NCBI GenBank assembly: GCA_963781805.1
Contig: CAWAHF010000004.1
Span: 4,960,001-5,024,000 of the forward strand
DNA length: 64,000 bases
Direction: 5' to 3'
Origin: JAFGPL01 sp963781805
GTDB lineage: Bacteria; Bacteroidota; Bacteroidia; Bacteroidales; UBA10428
The notes under the pieces are model-generated. The model was not told the DNA's origin and made no database searches. It worked only from the letters and a program-made list of their open reading frames with translations. Numbering within the stretch: the stretch's first letter is position 1; each line of letters opens with the position of its first letter. Shown piece by piece: positions 62,748 to 64,000 of the stretch. Position numbers and translations under genes: made by a program.

Positions 62748-63650
62748 TGAGCCCTCCCTGATTTTATGAAAGTATGTTTTTCTCTTATTTCCAAGTAGTT
62801 TTATATGATGAAAAAAAGTAAGTTCTTACATAAATGAGAAGAGTAACTATTTCAAAGAATCTGTTTTAACAATCTACTTCTTATAGACATATAATATAAT
62901 AATTTGTTCATAATCGAAGAAAGAAATTGGTGTATCAGGTATTGGTAAGTCATTGTGAGTATAAAGGATTTGCATGGAACAGGGAGCCTAATGCCTTGGG
63001 TAATCGATGTATGTGTAGGATAATTTTATTCTTGCAGTCCTGAAGCTTGAAATTTGGGACTCGTGAGTTGAGCAGGTGACGGTTTAAAGCAACTGAATTG
63101 TAAAGCTGTACCTTTCATCACATTTTAATACCAACTTTTCTAAAGTATCATTCACAGGTCTGTCAAGCAGACTCTCAAAATTTTTCTTCCGGATTCCGAT
63201 CGATCAGTTATAAAGGATTACGGGTGAGCTTACTTCGGAATTTGTTTTTTGTCGACAGATTTCTTCGTTCAACAATTAAATACCTTATTGTATTGTAGAA
63301 AAACAAAATCAAAAATCAGTTGTTAATTATGTCACTTGTATGATAACCAGGTATTTTATATTCATTAATAAAAAGAATCTTTATCTGTCTTATTTAACCG
63401 GAAATCATTTGTACTATACGTTAATGGTTTTTACAATATTGAGAAAGAAGAGAGGATAATATTGACAACACCTTGGATATTAAAATATTTCTTGCTGTCT
63501 CTATTACCCTATACGAGTTTATCCCAGGATATTGATGGATGTAAGATTCTTGATATTACGCTGGATACCTGTCAGCTGTAACAAATACAATTAATTCAGG
63601 GACGGTTGGTTTGGAAGGTCTAAGGTCAAAATTAAGTATATTTTAAAAAT
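62748..63650. other. 903-bp intergenic region
   Basis: No confident gene. A 40-codon frame from a TTG at 63462 to TAA at 63581 encodes a signal-peptide-like start (ILKYFLLSLLPYTSLSQD) followed by only about 15 residues, possibly a decayed gene for an exported protein. No terminator or repeat identified. Confidence 0.45.
62752..62757 (-). promoter_or_regulatory. Strong Shine-Dalgarno sequence before the porin-cytochrome gene
   Basis: On the minus strand GGAGGG lies four bases before the ATG of the porin-cytochrome gene. Such a site is uncommon in Bacteroidota and supports the chosen start. Confidence 0.6.
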
Positions 63651-64000
63651 ATGGGCAAACTTATCCAATTTAATATGATGACGGTTGATGGTTTCTTTGA
63701 AGGAATTAACAAAGAAATTGACTGGCACAATGTCGACGGCGAATTTAACGATTATGCTGTGGATCAATTAGATTCGGCAGCTGCTTTAATCTTCGGCAGA
63801 AAAACCTATGAGCTTATGGCTGGTTATTGGCCTTCGCAGGAAGCAGAAACAAATGATCCGGTGGTTGCAGAAAAAATGAACACAATATCTAAAGTTGTAT
63901 TCTCAAGTACCCTCAATAAACCTGACTGGAATAATACCAGACTATATAAGAATAATGTGGAAAAGGTGGTGTCAGATCTTAAAAAAAATACTGACAAAGA
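63651..64000 (+). CDS. RibD C-terminal/dihydrofolate-reductase-like protein, 3' end missing
   Basis: The frame starts at ATG 63651 and runs past the window edge, giving 116 residues. It opens MGKLIQFNMMTVDGFFEG and contains AALIFGRKTYELMAGYWP and SKVVFSSTLNKPDWNN, the pattern of small RibD C-terminal/DHFR-fold reductases of about 180-190 residues. It is probably an NADPH-dependent reductase of unknown substrate; the C-terminus is outside the window. Confidence 0.85.
   Translation, partial: MGKLIQFNMMTVDGFFEGINKEIDWHNVDGEFNDYAVDQLDSAAALIFGRKTYELMAGYWPSQEAETNDPVVAEKMNTISKVVFSSTLNKPDWNNTRLYKNNVEKVVSDLKKNTDK

Noticed and set aside
63462..63581. 40-codon frame with a signal-peptide-like start before the RibD-like gene
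   Set aside because: TTG start and only 15 residues after the signal; more likely a gene remnant than a real gene.
1..64000. tRNA or rRNA genes and CRISPR arrays
   Set aside because: I scanned by eye for T-loop-like GGTTCGAATCC motifs, rRNA cores and regularly spaced repeats and saw none.

Overview
The window looks like a chromosomal segment of a Bacteroidota bacterium, most likely Bacteroidales/Marinilabiliales-like. The reasons are AT-rich intergenic DNA, promoters matching TAnnTTTG, few Shine-Dalgarno sequences, a TonB-dependent receptor, DUF3857 transglutaminase-like proteins, a VorB-type 2-oxoacid:ferredoxin oxidoreductase, many short secreted proteins and lipoproteins, and short palindromic repeats between genes. 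I see no rRNA, tRNA, CRISPR array, prophage or intact insertion sequence. Both ends cut genes: a secreted protein on the left and a RibD/DHFR-like protein on the right.

Region 0.8-9.5 kb is a block of minus-strand genes that reads as a 2-oxoacid/amino-acid catabolic module. It holds an aminotransferase, the four subunits of a VOR/KOR-type oxidoreductase, a phenylacetate-CoA ligase with an ACT protein, and a fused ADP-forming acyl-CoA synthetase that could recover ATP from acyl-CoA. A GxxExxY gene bounded by inverted repeats sits inside this block. Region 9.7-17.3 kb carries a small exported protein, a TonB receptor, a transglutaminase-like protein, a complete class B1 metallo-beta-lactamase resembling CfiA/CcrA, a rhamnogalacturonan acetylesterase and a Tat-exported DUF3795 protein. 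Region 17.4-23.8 kb is housekeeping: folD, ffh, argS and a glycosyltransferase.

Region 24-35.4 kb has an FGE-like protein, a Crp/Fnr regulator, an exported oligoendopeptidase F, a LOG-family protein, two secreted repeat-like proteins, a small DsrE/DUF4395/ACT cluster and an M20 peptidase. Region 35.4-39.9 kb has a GH28 pectinase, uppP, a REP-like palindrome, a decayed toxin-antitoxin pair and a pentapeptide-repeat protein. Region 40.3-47.5 kb is a tight three-gene operon of a TPR/MORN protein, an intact DUF3857 transglutaminase-like protein and a paralogue that has lost the catalytic Cys. It is followed by an M20D amidohydrolase and small envelope proteins.

Region 51.4-57.8 kb holds a membrane-anchored molybdopterin oxidoreductase with an apparent single-base frameshift, a GH31 glycosidase and a TauE/SafE-DUF1634 transporter pair. 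Region 58-62.8 kb is the most unusual part. It is a minus-strand operon of an outer-membrane porin fused to one c-type heme (Cyc2-like), a soluble cytochrome c, a Rieske protein and a cytochrome b fused to two c-type heme domains. Together these could link the outer surface to the quinone pool.

Dispersed elements are frequent: three copies of a GTCATTCCGAAC-type palindrome (one nested inside a terminator-like hairpin), an independent 17-bp inverted-repeat element, and two diverged copies of an 89-bp sequence. All family assignments come from reading the translated sequences; no database search was run.
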